A stretch of 64,000 nt of DNA from Deltaproteobacteria bacterium (GCA_019309115.1 JAFDGW010000004.1:30809-94808), one strand, 5' to 3'; counted from the first letter of the stretch, positions 36,800 to 45,857 are shown. The notes: generated by a model from the letters alone, not told the origin. A program made the numbers and translations.

Positions 36800-36940
36800 T
36801 CAACTCATGAAGACTCGCAAGCTTTTCTCAAACAAGCCACCGACCCTCCGAAAAAAACAAAGGTTTTGCTTAGCCAGTGTTTCCAAAGAAAATTGCTCTA
36901 AATCAGGGATGTCCTGACAAAGAATCATTAAAATTTTCAC
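36800..36940 (-). CDS. Small ORF between sctJ and sctK, possibly frameshifted
   Basis: 46 codons from a GTG with a good GGAGG site five bases upstream, in an otherwise gene-free 267-bp gap. The frame ends shortly after GGLFEKS. In the next frame, beginning at the same GAGAAAAGCTT run, about 23 more codons read EKLASLHELKKNIIRKEHKK, a helical, charged tail. A single base lost in the A run would explain it. The function is unknown; it may be a broken small T3SS gene. Confidence 0.3.
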   Translation of the reverse strand: MKILMILCQDIPDLEQFSLETLAKQNLCFFRRVGGLFEKSLRVFMS

Positions 36941-36968
36941 CTTTCCCTCCGGAATTATATAGAGTTTT

Positions 36969-37784
36969 TTACTCTTCTTTTTTCTGTTCAGATTCCTCTG
37001 TTTTTTCTGAACTATGATCACTTCTGGATGATTTCAGCTTCCAGAACAGAAAACCACTAACACCAACTCCTGCAAAGCATAAAAACGAAAGAACTCCCAC
37101 AAACGTCCAGAATCTGACAACCGAATCAGGGAACAATTTAATTCCAAAGACATTCACCGCTATTTTACTTAAGGAAAATGGCTGTTTCTTCTCCGTTTCG
37201 AAAAGAAACACCGATATTCTATCGTAACTCAGTCCTTCTATGCTGTTTGCCACCAGTGCTTTTATGTTGGGTATTAAGGACTTCAGGGAAGAGCCGTCTC
37301 TACATTTTATGAATACAGATGCAGCCGATGGTATTGCCTTTTCTCCAAAGGGATTGTTTTCTGGCAGTACTATATGAACTCTAGCTGTCAGCACACCATC
37401 AATTTGAGATATTGTCTGAGCCAGCTCTTGAGAAAGAGCGTAAATAAATCTGACACGTTCTTCCAACGGGGATGATACTAACCCCTGTTTTTTGAATATT
37501 TCGCCCATATTTTCAAACTTTGGTTTTGGATATCCATATTCCTGCAAAAGAGAAAGGGCAGTTGGAATGAGAGAACTTTCAACCTTAAGAATCCATGATT
37601 GTTCTTGCCCAGGAATCTTTTCACAGGGAATTTCGTGTTGCAACAGCAATGCAAGCATTTCATTGGCTTCTTGTTCAGTAAGATTGGAATAGAGTTCAAC
37701 CTTACAGCCATTTACCAGTAGCATAAGAAGAATCAACGAAATGTATAAAGTGCGCTTTGAACAGGAAAGAGGATTTTTTGTCAT
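36969..37784 (-). CDS. sctJ: T3SS inner ring lipoprotein SctJ
   Basis: 271 residues. A lipoprotein signal ends in LVNGC. Family motifs: YSNLTEQEANEMLALLLQHE, IFKKQGLVSSPLEERVRFIYA, ISQIDGVLTARVHIVLPE and SAASVFIK. A C-terminal membrane helix (FWTFVGVLSFLCFAGVGVSG) precedes a short basic/acidic tail. It forms the inner of the two inner-membrane rings with SctD. Confidence 0.95.
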   Translation of the reverse strand: MTKNPLSCSKRTLYISLILLMLLVNGCKVELYSNLTEQEANEMLALLLQHEIPCEKIPGQEQSWILKVESSLIPTALSLLQEYGYPKPKFENMGEIFKKQGLVSSPLEERVRFIYALSQELAQTISQIDGVLTARVHIVLPENNPFGEKAIPSAASVFIKCRDGSSLKSLIPNIKALVANSIEGLSYDRISVFLFETEKKQPFSLSKIAVNVFGIKLFPDSVVRFWTFVGVLSFLCFAGVGVSGFLFWKLKSSRSDHSSEKTEESEQKKEE

Positions 37785-37792
37785 AACTGTAC

Positions 37793-38233
37793 CTAGCCTT
37801 GATTACGAAGTAGCGTTGAAATGTTCTGATCTGTCTTGTCCACCACTTTTGTGGTCATTTCAAGTTGCAAGGTTGCCTTATGAAGTTCCCACTGAAGTTT
37901 AAGAAGTTCTGCAGGAGAATAGTTTTCAGAATGGGTCATATTTTCTAAAGATTCTCCAACTTGGTTTATTTTCTGTTCAAAGGAACTCCGTTGCTTGTCT
38001 AGGCTCTCCAATATCGTATCACCTGCTGATTTTGGAGCCTGAATAGAAGTTTCTTGAAGTTGTTGTTGCTGAACCTCACTGGGATTCTTTGTTTCTAAAC
38101 CTGATGTATCTTGCATAGCCTGGTCAAAGCGGGAAACATCCTGTTCATCTGGCTGCACGCTTTTTTGAGTTTCTTTTTCCGCGCTTTTCTCCAATTGTTC
38201 AGCTATTTTCTGACTATGGACAGATTCTATCAT
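37793..38233 (-). CDS. sctI: T3SS inner rod protein SctI
   Basis: 146 residues. The C-terminus ALLKLQ-like pattern (SPAELLKLQWELHKATLQLE, then VVDKTDQNISTLLRNQ) is the YscI/PrgJ signature. The first ~90 residues are Gln/Glu-rich and look disordered. ATG 38233 has a GGAGGAG site; the in-frame start at 38263 lacks one. It lies 8 bp before sctJ. Confidence 0.88.
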   Translation of the reverse strand: MIESVHSQKIAEQLEKSAEKETQKSVQPDEQDVSRFDQAMQDTSGLETKNPSEVQQQQLQETSIQAPKSAGDTILESLDKQRSSFEQKINQVGESLENMTHSENYSPAELLKLQWELHKATLQLEMTTKVVDKTDQNISTLLRNQG

Positions 38234-38281
38234 AATATCTCCTCCTTCGAGGAATTTCTGCAAAATAGCAGGTCGTTCTGA

Positions 38282-38662
38282 CTATACTTCTTCAAGTATG
38301 GCTTTGGCCATGTTAACGGCAGATTCCTGTGTTCCTTCCTTTATCAACTCTTCTGCCAAACTTTTTGCCCTTTCAGAACGACCTGCCAACTTTAAAGCCA
38401 GTGCTAAATACGCTCTTACTAGCTCCGCATCTTTTCCTTTCTCTTGGTTTTCCAATTCACTCTCAAGAAGAACAATCGCTTCCTCCATATTACCTTTGCT
38501 CATCTTTGAGAAAGCCAGCCCTATAGATGGAGAGCAACTTTCGGGACAGACCTGCTTAAGTCCTGTAAATATTTTTTCTGCATCATCAAAAAGACCGTAG
38601 CCTGTCGCTAAAAAACCTATTTCCATCATCAGTTGAAGTAAAGAACGATCGAGCTGATCCAC
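38282..38662 (-). CDS. YscG-like TPR needle chaperone
   Basis: 126 residues of TPR-like helices (EIGFLATGYGLFDDAEKIFTGL; AELVRAYLALALKLAGRSERA). Its place just after the needle gene matches YscG/PscG, which with YscE holds needle subunits unpolymerised in the cytoplasm. The start is GTG with GGAGGAGG upstream. Confidence 0.75.
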   Translation of the reverse strand: MDQLDRSLLQLMMEIGFLATGYGLFDDAEKIFTGLKQVCPESCSPSIGLAFSKMSKGNMEEAIVLLESELENQEKGKDAELVRAYLALALKLAGRSERAKSLAEELIKEGTQESAVNMAKAILEEV

Positions 38663-38729
38663 CCTCCTCCCCCTTTGTTTCCTGAAGATAGTTTTGAATA
38701 TTAGAAAACAACCGCGTTTTGTTCAAAAT

Positions 38730-38954
38730 CTAACGAATGTTTTGAATAACATTCTTCGTAGCTTCTTTAAGGGTATTCATCATGTTTGTTGTAAGATTGG
38801 TAACCATGGTCCATTTCTGAGTGAGCATCTGCAGTTTAAGCATATCTTGGGTGTTATTAGGATCCATGTTAGCTATATGATCCGCCAGTTGGTTTTCCTG
38901 AGCCTGTAAAGAGCTTGCAAGCTTCCCATACAAACTGTCAAGAGATATAGCCAT
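38730..38954 (-). CDS. sctF: T3SS needle subunit SctF
   Basis: 74 residues, the size of a needle protein. It has MDPNNTQDMLKLQMLTQKW, matching the family P-(S/N)-(N/D) turn and helical hairpin, and ends in a helix. ATG 38954 has an AGGAGGG site. An open frame continues upstream to 39053 but this is the tail of a decayed second YscE copy. Confidence 0.92.
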   Translation of the reverse strand: MAISLDSLYGKLASSLQAQENQLADHIANMDPNNTQDMLKLQMLTQKWTMVTNLTTNMMNTLKEATKNVIQNIR

Positions 38955-38982
38955 TTTATCCCTCCTAATTTTAATGTTATTG

Positions 38983-39150
38983 TTTATGTGTTCCAACCCA
39001 CACATACTAAGAACTCTTAAACAGGACTCCAATGTTTCCTTAAAATCCTTCATAACACTAAATTCTCTGGGTGGTAGCCCTGCATCTAGCTTTCTTTCAA
39101 CCTCCTGAAAGATTGCTCATTAACAGGGTTTCCATTTCTTCTTAAGCTCT
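38983..39150 (-). pseudogene. Decayed second copy of the YscE-like gene
   Basis: This stretch aligns along its length with the 3' two-thirds of the intact YscE-like gene (39234-39470). Matching segments include the codons for LDAGLPPREF and MKDFKE-LESCLRVL. One extra T in AGCAATCTTTCAGG (AGCAACCTTCAGG in the intact gene) shifts the frame and gives an early TGA, and the 5' third is missing. Confidence 0.8.
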
Positions 39151-39157
39151 CCATAGC

Positions 39158-39222
39158 TTATAAAGAACTTGCAAGCTTCCCGTACAAACTGTCAAGAGAT
39201 AATAGTCATTTTTACTCCTCCC
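39158..39222 (-). pseudogene. Decayed second copy of the needle gene (sctF')
   Basis: Directly after the intact YscE-like gene, a ribosome site and ATG (39207-39209) are followed by about 50 bases nearly identical to the start of sctF. One added base after the third codon gives an in-frame TGA within six codons. The rest of the needle gene is missing and the sequence passes into the YscE' remnant. Confidence 0.8.
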
Positions 39223-39233
39223 TATCTTAATCG

Positions 39234-39470
39234 TTATTGTTCATGCATTCTACCCCAAACACTATTAAGAACCCTTAAACAAGATTCCAGTGCTTCCTTG
39301 AAGTCCTTCATAACGTTAAATTCTCTGGGTGGTAGCCCTGCATCTAGCTTTCTTTTAACCTCCTGAAGGTTGCTCATCAGTAGAGCTTCCATTTTTTTCT
39401 TAAGTTCTCCGCTTTTATCACTAAGCAATTTTTGTTCCAGCTCAAGGAAGGTTGTAGAATTTGCGTCCAT
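39234..39470 (-). CDS. YscE-like needle chaperone
   Basis: 78 residues, all helical, ending in LDAGLPPREF, FKEALESCLRVL and SVWGRM. This pattern (GLPP turn, then a helix ending VW) is that of small YscE/EscE-type needle chaperones. It would pair with the YscG-like TPR protein to hold SctF. It is separated from the intact sctF by the decayed second copies. Confidence 0.72.
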   Translation of the reverse strand: MDANSTTFLELEQKLLSDKSGELKKKMEALLMSNLQEVKRKLDAGLPPREFNVMKDFKEALESCLRVLNSVWGRMHEQ

Positions 39471-39516
39471 AGCCTATACCTCCGGAATTTAAAGGTATCA
39501 TTCCCATTTCTCAGGT

Positions 39517-41019
39517 TTACCAGTAATATTTTAATAGTATAGATGGTTTTCTAAAATAGATCTTCTTCTTTCTACTATTCTTTTCAACGACTACATAATT
39601 TGGTTCTATGTCGCATATAAGATATTTTCCATCCAATTCGTCTCCCTGGTATATCTTTTGTCCCGATCTAGTAACTATAAACCGCTCTTCTAGTCCTATA
39701 ACTACACCTTCTATGTTCTGTAGAGCGACTGGAATATTAAAGTATTGTTCAGTTTTGCCTTTAATAGCAGCATTTATCATACTTCCAACATCATTAGCCT
39801 GCTTGCTTGGTATGATAAGGATGCTGGATTCTACTATGGTTCCGAACTTTTTATGTATCTCCGTGTAGATTTTATTCCATTTGCTTACTTCGTTACTTTC
39901 AATTTTCCCCTGAATACTAACCCTATCTTTTAAGATTCTGGTTTGCAGTACCCCGCCGAATCCTGATGACCTAAATGTTTCATTTATCGATGTAGCTACC
40001 TTATCCAAGCAAGTTACTTTGCTGATGATATTTTTTACCCCAACTACATCTTCTTTTATAATTTTGATAGCCTTATCCAAAATATCGCAGGAAGCGACTG
40101 TTCCTCTAAGAGTGAATACACCAGATTCACTGGATTCTGCTGTTAATTCTGGCGCAACTCTCTTAAGAACTTCCCTTACAGTTTTAAGGATACCCTCATC
40201 GGTTAACACATCCAGGACTATTGGCACACCAAATTTCGAAGCGACTTCATAGAGTTTTTTCTTCTGCTGTTCAGTGGATAAAATACCTTTTAGAAGAATC
40301 TGATTGTCCTGTTGTTCTATCGTGATATTTGTAAAACCATGTTTCTTCAGCACATTTTCTAGTTTGGATGTTGGCAATACAATTTGTTTTGTAGCAGCCG
40401 CATCCATACTTTTTCTTATATAAGACCAGGCTAGAGCAACTGTTACCAAAGCAATGGCAAGTACAAGCAACATTGCAAGAATTCTTCGGAGATTGCCCTT
40501 TTTTGCATTCGAGGTTTCCTCTCTTACGTGGAGCGGTTCGTCCGTTGTATCCGTTAATGTCTTATCATGGTTTTCATCGCCGAATTCTTCCTTTTCTTCG
40601 TCATCATCAAATACTGAAATCTCACCTTCTGACTCTGTTGGTGATTCAGATATATCATCGGTTTCTGAAGACATAGTTTTCGAACTCAGATCCATAGGGA
40701 AAAACGGAATTTCGTCCCATGAATCGTCTTCTTCGAGAACTACAAAACAGGTAGTACCCAATGTAATAGGTTGCCTCGGATTTATATGAATCTTCTCACC
40801 AGTATTAATCGGTTTATCCTCAACATAGACCTTACCATCCAGAACTTCCAACTGAATCTCATCATTCGCGATATCAATCAATACCTGCATAGGAAGGACT
40901 GTCGAATCGGAAATGATAATATCTGCTTCTTCCCCACTGCCTATGATGTACTTTCCAGCGTTAAGATTTATTTCTCCTCCGACATGGGGACCAGATAAAA
41001 TCTTGAGCAACTGCTTCAT
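39517..41019 (-). CDS. sctD: T3SS inner ring protein SctD
   Basis: 500 residues. An N-terminal FHA-like domain (LLKILSGPHVGGEINLNAG; YIIGSGEEADIIISDS) is followed by an acidic linker, one membrane helix (RILAMLLVLAIALVTVALAW), then periplasmic ring-forming BON-like domains. It bridges the inner rings to the secretin. ATG 41019 is chosen over a TTG one codon upstream. Its upstream region carries the omega-RNA element, so the promoter may have been altered there. Confidence 0.9.
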   Translation of the reverse strand: MKQLLKILSGPHVGGEINLNAGKYIIGSGEEADIIISDSTVLPMQVLIDIANDEIQLEVLDGKVYVEDKPINTGEKIHINPRQPITLGTTCFVVLEEDDSWDEIPFFPMDLSSKTMSSETDDISESPTESEGEISVFDDDEEKEEFGDENHDKTLTDTTDEPLHVREETSNAKKGNLRRILAMLLVLAIALVTVALAWSYIRKSMDAAATKQIVLPTSKLENVLKKHGFTNITIEQQDNQILLKGILSTEQQKKKLYEVASKFGVPIVLDVLTDEGILKTVREVLKRVAPELTAESSESGVFTLRGTVASCDILDKAIKIIKEDVVGVKNIISKVTCLDKVATSINETFRSSGFGGVLQTRILKDRVSIQGKIESNEVSKWNKIYTEIHKKFGTIVESSILIIPSKQANDVGSMINAAIKGKTEQYFNIPVALQNIEGVVIGLEERFIVTRSGQKIYQGDELDGKYLICDIEPNYVVVEKNSRKKKIYFRKPSILLKYYW

Positions 41020-41065
41020 CAACTACCCCAGTTTAACAGGAGAATAGTTTAAGTAAGAATCACTT

Positions 41066-41220
41066 GTGAACTACTCCTCATTAAAATAAGGAGCTTCCCG
41101 CTTCAACGAGAGCGTTAGCCCCCTCCACGGGCGTAAGTTCGGGTCGTTCCGACCCTACCACTCGTAACGTGAGCGACACCTTGCGCCATACGCTGTATCT
41201 CCCCTTTGAAAAGGGGAGGA
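41066..41220 (-). ncRNA. Omega-RNA-like right end of an IS200/IS605 element without tnpB
   Basis: Read on the minus strand, a GC-rich structured stretch (GGTCGGAACGACC hairpin, then GGGGGCTAACGC and CGTTGAAGCGGGAAGC) leads into a hairpin (41074-41078 with 41089-41093) and ends TAGTTCAC at 41066. This order is typical of TnpB omega-RNA and the right end of IS200/IS605 elements. A second hairpin at 41199-41218 may mark the left end. No tnpB or tnpA reading frame is nearby. The next bases (41046-41065) would be the guide. The call rests on memory of such ends. Confidence 0.55.
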
Positions 41221-41237
41221 TTAGCGCAAAATTTATC

Positions 41238-42737
41238 CTAAATGGTATTAAGTGCTTCTTGAACACTTGCCATTTTGTGGGCAGCAAGACCTGTTTTGGA
41301 ACTTTGAATAGTAAAAATCTTACCAATTTCAACTCCTTTGGAAAGCGATTTTCCAGCGGTAATTGATACAGGATCATTATCAAGCCTTACATGAATGATA
41401 TTATCTTTCGCTTTTTCTAACCTCTCTTCACCTATGTGAGCCAAGTAACTAGCTGACAAAGCTGCGGAGTTATAACACACTGCCTCAAGACCTAAAGTAG
41501 CTGCTGCAAATTGCGCGAGCCCTCCTCCAAGAGAATGTCCTGTAAGTCTGACACTTCCGCCTTTCTTTTCTACTAAATCTTTTATAAGCTTTGCCGTAGC
41601 AACAGCATCTTTGTACATCGGGGAGTACAATCCCATGCGCTGTAAAATGTCAGCGGCGATTGTTCCTTCACGTTTTCCCGGCGTTGGTTCAGTTCCAGCA
41701 AAGGAGATAACTACATCATTTCCACTTTTTGCCAGCACAGCTTTCATACCACTAGGGAGTACCAAAAGGCCCCTTTCCTCATTGTAAAAATCTCGCAATA
41801 TTTCAGGAATTTCTCCTTTCGACACCTTGCCATAACCTTTAGGAAAAGGACGATCTTCCCTTATACCAGAATAAGCCATCCTTGCTAGAGCAGCAAAGTC
41901 TTTAATCATTTTCTTTTCATTGTTATTTAAAGAATTAATTTCTATATTACGGTTAGGTAACGTCTTGATTTCATGGGTGCTCGTAAAAGTCTTTATATTA
42001 TGCTTCAAACTCTTCATGCCCAAGTACTTCATTGCGGGGAGTTCTTCAGTCGCCGTGCTTCTTATTTTTCTGGATTTTAGAAATCTACTTACTCGCTCTT
42101 TTACCCCACGGCATAAAACCCGAAGAGACTCTTTTATACTTCGGGCTCTTTCAGGAACGCTTTTAACAAAATCAACCGGATGCCTTATGGCACTACCTAC
42201 TGTATCAATTGCCTTTCCTACGACTGAAAGCGTAGCTCCTGCAAGTTTAAAACCTCCCTTGACAAGGCTCCCTAGATAACGACCAAAAGTAAACAATTTG
42301 GCAGCAGCAAGACCCACGGTAGTGCCAACTATACTTGCAACTCCTTTACCCACAGTAACAGCGCCTCTTCCAATGGCCTCACCGGCAACAATTGCTGCAT
42401 TCTTTACTGTCTCGGCCCCATCTTTAACAGCAGTTGCTACATCATGGGCAGCTCTGCTTGCAGCTTCCCTAATTTCTTCCCTGTGTTCATATATGTATTC
42501 ACCAGCTTTATAAGCACCGTAAGCACCAGCACCTGCAAGAAGAGCCACTCCCAGCGCAGGAGGAGTAACTACAGGTGCTATAGCAAAACCCAAGGCAACA
42601 CCGGTAGCTACACGGTCAAAAGAGCCGCTAGAAGGGTGCCTTGATGCGTGGAAAACTTCACCGCCTCGACTATCTCGAAAACTTATTGCACCAACCCCTG
42701 CCGTACCCCCTAAACCGCCAATTCGGACATCACTCAT
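41238..42737 (-). CDS. Putative T3SS effector with class 3 lipase domain
   Basis: 499 residues. No signal peptide. The N-terminal ~240 residues hold Gly/Ala-rich, amphipathic or membrane-active stretches (GVALGFAIAPVVTPPALGVA) and a basic region. The C-terminal half is a lipase_3 alpha/beta hydrolase: VVISFAGTEPT (oxyanion region), nucleophile loop GHSLGGGLAQFAAA, then candidate Asp in DNDPVS and His in AAHKM. A CesT-like chaperone gene precedes it by 18 bp, the usual effector-chaperone pairing. Secretion and phospholipid target are inference. Confidence 0.8.
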   Translation of the reverse strand: MSDVRIGGLGGTAGVGAISFRDSRGGEVFHASRHPSSGSFDRVATGVALGFAIAPVVTPPALGVALLAGAGAYGAYKAGEYIYEHREEIREAASRAAHDVATAVKDGAETVKNAAIVAGEAIGRGAVTVGKGVASIVGTTVGLAAAKLFTFGRYLGSLVKGGFKLAGATLSVVGKAIDTVGSAIRHPVDFVKSVPERARSIKESLRVLCRGVKERVSRFLKSRKIRSTATEELPAMKYLGMKSLKHNIKTFTSTHEIKTLPNRNIEINSLNNNEKKMIKDFAALARMAYSGIREDRPFPKGYGKVSKGEIPEILRDFYNEERGLLVLPSGMKAVLAKSGNDVVISFAGTEPTPGKREGTIAADILQRMGLYSPMYKDAVATAKLIKDLVEKKGGSVRLTGHSLGGGLAQFAAATLGLEAVCYNSAALSASYLAHIGEERLEKAKDNIIHVRLDNDPVSITAGKSLSKGVEIGKIFTIQSSKTGLAAHKMASVQEALNTI

Positions 42738-42755
42738 CTTGTCTTACCTCCAGTC

Positions 42756-43208
42756 CTACACTCTTATAATCGGTTGTTTATCCAAGGACTTGTCTGGCCT
42801 TTCACTATCAGGGCCAGCTTCACTTATGAATTCCCGTATTTGTCCATCTACCTCCTCAACCACAATCCTCATATTGTCAAGTAAGGCTCGAAAAACCTCT
42901 TCGTTTAAATTCCTTATCAAATGGCTGGTGAATATTAGAAGAGAGCCGGAAAAGGAATCCAAGCCAAAAGCCAAACCAGTTCTTGCCAGAACAAGATTGA
43001 GCTCTAAAACAAAGCGAAGAAACTCAGGTTTTACATCATCTTCTATCATGGCTACAGGAGAATAAATAAACAGTTGTTCTTCACTATTTTCAGGAACTTC
43101 TACAACCAACACCACTCCGTTTTCTGACTCAAGCACACACGAACCATCATCGTCAAGCTGGAAATCTCCCATACTAGTTAACCATGTATTAACCAGCTCT
43201 CTGCTCAT
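42756..43208 (-). CDS. Class I (CesT-like) T3SS chaperone
   Basis: About 150 residues, acidic. It has the CesT-family alternation: DFQLDDDGSCVLESENGVVL, VPENSEEQLFIYSPVAMI, then LNLVLARTGLAFGLDSFSGSL and a terminal helix. It lies directly upstream of the lipase and is the likely chaperone for it. The ATG at 43208 has AAGG at good spacing. Confidence 0.75.
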   Translation of the reverse strand: MSRELVNTWLTSMGDFQLDDDGSCVLESENGVVLVVEVPENSEEQLFIYSPVAMIEDDVKPEFLRFVLELNLVLARTGLAFGLDSFSGSLLIFTSHLIRNLNEEVFRALLDNMRIVVEEVDGQIREFISEAGPDSERPDKSLDKQPIIRV

Positions 43209-43238
43209 AAGTGACATCCTTTCGTGTTAGGTTAAACC

Positions 43239-45857
43239 TTATATACTTTGGCCACCCCTTGCCACTATGTTATCTATCACATTGTTAAAAATGTATTCGA
43301 AGTTGTCGAGAATGGGGTTAAACATCTGTTTGTTTTCGCTTCTAAACCTTGTCCCATTTGCCTGTGCCTGTAACATGGCGCTAAGGTTTACAGCCATACT
43401 TTTATACTCCGCGTTACTGGCTATCTCCCTAATATTCGTGAGATTGGCAATACGTGCAGCAATGAATCTTAAAACAAAAGCATTAACCACTCCCTTGCGA
43501 GCAAAAGACTCCCCGGCCTGTTCAAACCACCTATCGTCACGCTTTGGAAGTAGCTCTTTCAGCTTATTAATAACCGTTTCCTTTGTGTAGTTATAAATGC
43601 TGCTAAGCTCCTTACAAAAATCCATAGGGATACTTTCTGTTTTGTCCAATTCATTCATAATACTGCTGTATATTTCGCCAATGTTTTTGCCGTCCAATAT
43701 CATTTCTCCAACTTTTGCTGCTAGATTATCAGCGTATTTACCAAACTTGGAAAAATTAAACTTGGTCATACCAAGAATATTAGCATTGTTACCGCGCAGG
43801 AATTCGCCCACAGCTTCTTTTATTATTTCATCCTCAGGCCTACTTTTTGAAGCTATGCTTTTACTGACTTTTCCAAGAACCTGATTCAATTCCTCACCAT
43901 AGACTCTCGCGAACCCACGAAGAGAGTTTATTTCTGTCGTTGACTTACTTGTTGTCCACGGGCGCATATCTTCAAGTAGCCTCTGAGCAGTTGTTTGTGG
44001 TTGAAACTCAAATTTGTAACCGGAATCAACCACCTTTACCTTTGGATCTCCTTTTAGGATGCTGTCGATAGAAACTCTGAGCGTGAAAGACTGGCTGACA
44101 AAACTTCTCGTCGGGTCCGACGGTTCACTCTCCCCATTGGAAAATACCAACCTAGAAACAGGCATTCGTATCGATCTCTTTATAACAATATCACCACCTT
44201 CGCGCGATATGTCGAGTATTTCCTTGTTAGGATGTTCCTCGGGGTCGCCACCAAGGAAAACTCCCCTGAAAGGTCCTGGCTCACCGGCCGCTAACATTCT
44301 AAGAGAAGATTCCCAAAAGCCCTGTTGGGAAAGCGTAGTAACTGCTCTCAGAATTCTTTCGTCAGTTTCATAGTTTTTGGGATTTCTGCAAAGATCCTTT
44401 AAATAGAACTCTGCTGTTTTTTCTCTGACTGATGATCCAGCATCAGCAATCTTGTTGCCATTTATGGTTGCGTCAAGGCTTCCCCCGATATTTCTAATAA
44501 GTACTTCATTTATTCCGCCATTTTTAAATTTACTGTCCTGGGTCATATATTCTTTTACGAAGTTACTTAAGTCTTTTTCCAGGGCCTTTATAAAAGACGG
44601 AGAGAACACCCCTTCGCCCTTGTCCCCCATAGCAATTTCGGGTGGAGGGAAGTTAATGTCTATTTCTTGCAAGGTTCGTATGGTATTAGGAGGAATATCT
44701 CTTTCCGACGGATAGTTAGAATAGGAAGATAGGTCATTTGTTATGGTATTTTCTGTCATGCCAGCGTTTTCGCCGATTACCCTGATAGTAGTACCAAAGA
44801 TATTAAAAAGGTGACCAGCATGCCTTACTTGAGCGAAATCCTCTATGCCAATAGCCACCATAGCAAGAGCCAATGCACCTCTTAACTGTTTTATCTCATC
44901 AGAGTTGAGTAGAGAATACAGATTTCTAAGCGTATCAGGGGGAATATTATTTTTCTTGATAAAGCTATTTATAGAATTGTGCACAAATGTCGCCATGGCA
45001 TCAACGCCCGTGTCTTTATCCTCCATTAATTTGAACATTTCTGTGTTAAATTTATCGAGCTCTTTTAGAAACCCAGAAGGACTGAGACCATCTTTTGTAA
45101 CATTATTAAAGAAACTCTTAACATGAGACTGAGCTTTAATTATTGTTTTCAGGGCTTCGGGATTTTTCAGGTCAGTTTCAAGAGCAAATTCTTTCCAAAA
45201 AGCCTTATCAGTTCCACTCAAGTCTTTGCTACTCTCAATGAAACTAAGGAGTTGTTGTTTTGTATCTATAAACTTACTTATTGCATTCTTGGCGGCTTGT
45301 CTGGCTTCTTTAAGAGATATCGGATGCTTACCACCACTTCCTTTCTGCAATATGGCCTTGGATACTCTTCTTTTTAGTGTATCTAGGTTCAAATTATCCG
45401 ATAGGTTGAAATTTTTTTCCTTGGCGACTTCATGTAGGATATTTTCGAAACTGTACCGATCTGTAGCTATACCGGATTTCGAAAAGCGAGATGCCAAGAC
45501 TTGGTTGTTTTTGTTGATTGTTTCTTTTTCTTTATCCAAATCTTTGATGATTGTGTTAACCATACGAGCTGTAAGAGGTTTTCCTGAATCTATGAGCTTA
45601 CTCAGTCGATTTGCTGCTGTATTTCCAATGTACCCCCTGTACCGAGGGGACTCTTTTATAGCCGTAATGAAAGCTTCCATTACCCTGCGGTTTTCCGCTC
45701 GGACAGTGCCCGGTTTAAATTTTGACCTAAGCCATCCAGCAACCTTTCCAAAAATTGTCTTTCCCCTTGTAACCAAGGTATCGGGTTGATGGCTATCAAG
45801 GGTTATAATTCCGTCCTTTCCTGCTTTTTCAATGAATCTATTTAAAGTAATGGACAT
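43239..45857 (-). CDS. Large T3SS effector candidate (effector module family, member 1)
   Basis: 872 residues, no signal peptide, no recognised enzymatic domain. Residues 1 to about 200 match the N-terminal modules of the proteins at 57858 and 61771: MSI start, KVAGWLRSKFK, ENRRVMEAFITAIKE, GKPLTARMVNTII. The rest is mostly helical with a short beta-rich part (VKVVDSGYKFEFQPQ). It is flanked by two CesT-like chaperone genes. An AGGAGGG site precedes the ATG. The effector call rests on context and shared module. Confidence 0.65.
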   Translation of the reverse strand: MSITLNRFIEKAGKDGIITLDSHQPDTLVTRGKTIFGKVAGWLRSKFKPGTVRAENRRVMEAFITAIKESPRYRGYIGNTAANRLSKLIDSGKPLTARMVNTIIKDLDKEKETINKNNQVLASRFSKSGIATDRYSFENILHEVAKEKNFNLSDNLNLDTLKRRVSKAILQKGSGGKHPISLKEARQAAKNAISKFIDTKQQLLSFIESSKDLSGTDKAFWKEFALETDLKNPEALKTIIKAQSHVKSFFNNVTKDGLSPSGFLKELDKFNTEMFKLMEDKDTGVDAMATFVHNSINSFIKKNNIPPDTLRNLYSLLNSDEIKQLRGALALAMVAIGIEDFAQVRHAGHLFNIFGTTIRVIGENAGMTENTITNDLSSYSNYPSERDIPPNTIRTLQEIDINFPPPEIAMGDKGEGVFSPSFIKALEKDLSNFVKEYMTQDSKFKNGGINEVLIRNIGGSLDATINGNKIADAGSSVREKTAEFYLKDLCRNPKNYETDERILRAVTTLSQQGFWESSLRMLAAGEPGPFRGVFLGGDPEEHPNKEILDISREGGDIVIKRSIRMPVSRLVFSNGESEPSDPTRSFVSQSFTLRVSIDSILKGDPKVKVVDSGYKFEFQPQTTAQRLLEDMRPWTTSKSTTEINSLRGFARVYGEELNQVLGKVSKSIASKSRPEDEIIKEAVGEFLRGNNANILGMTKFNFSKFGKYADNLAAKVGEMILDGKNIGEIYSSIMNELDKTESIPMDFCKELSSIYNYTKETVINKLKELLPKRDDRWFEQAGESFARKGVVNAFVLRFIAARIANLTNIREIASNAEYKSMAVNLSAMLQAQANGTRFRSENKQMFNPILDNFEYIFNNVIDNIVARGGQSI

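Noticed and set aside
38955..39053. N-terminal extension of sctF
   Set aside because: These codons are the tail of the decayed YscE copy; the needle gene's own ribosome site and ATG lie at 38954.
41066..41220. tRNA-like GC-rich stem-loops upstream of sctD
   Set aside because: No acceptor stem, anticodon arm or T-loop could be laid out; the order of hairpins fits an IS200/IS605 right end better.
45226..45789. 187-codon plus-strand open frame inside the large effector gene
   Set aside because: It is antisense to a well supported gene with a strong ribosome site, and its translation has no recognisable pattern.
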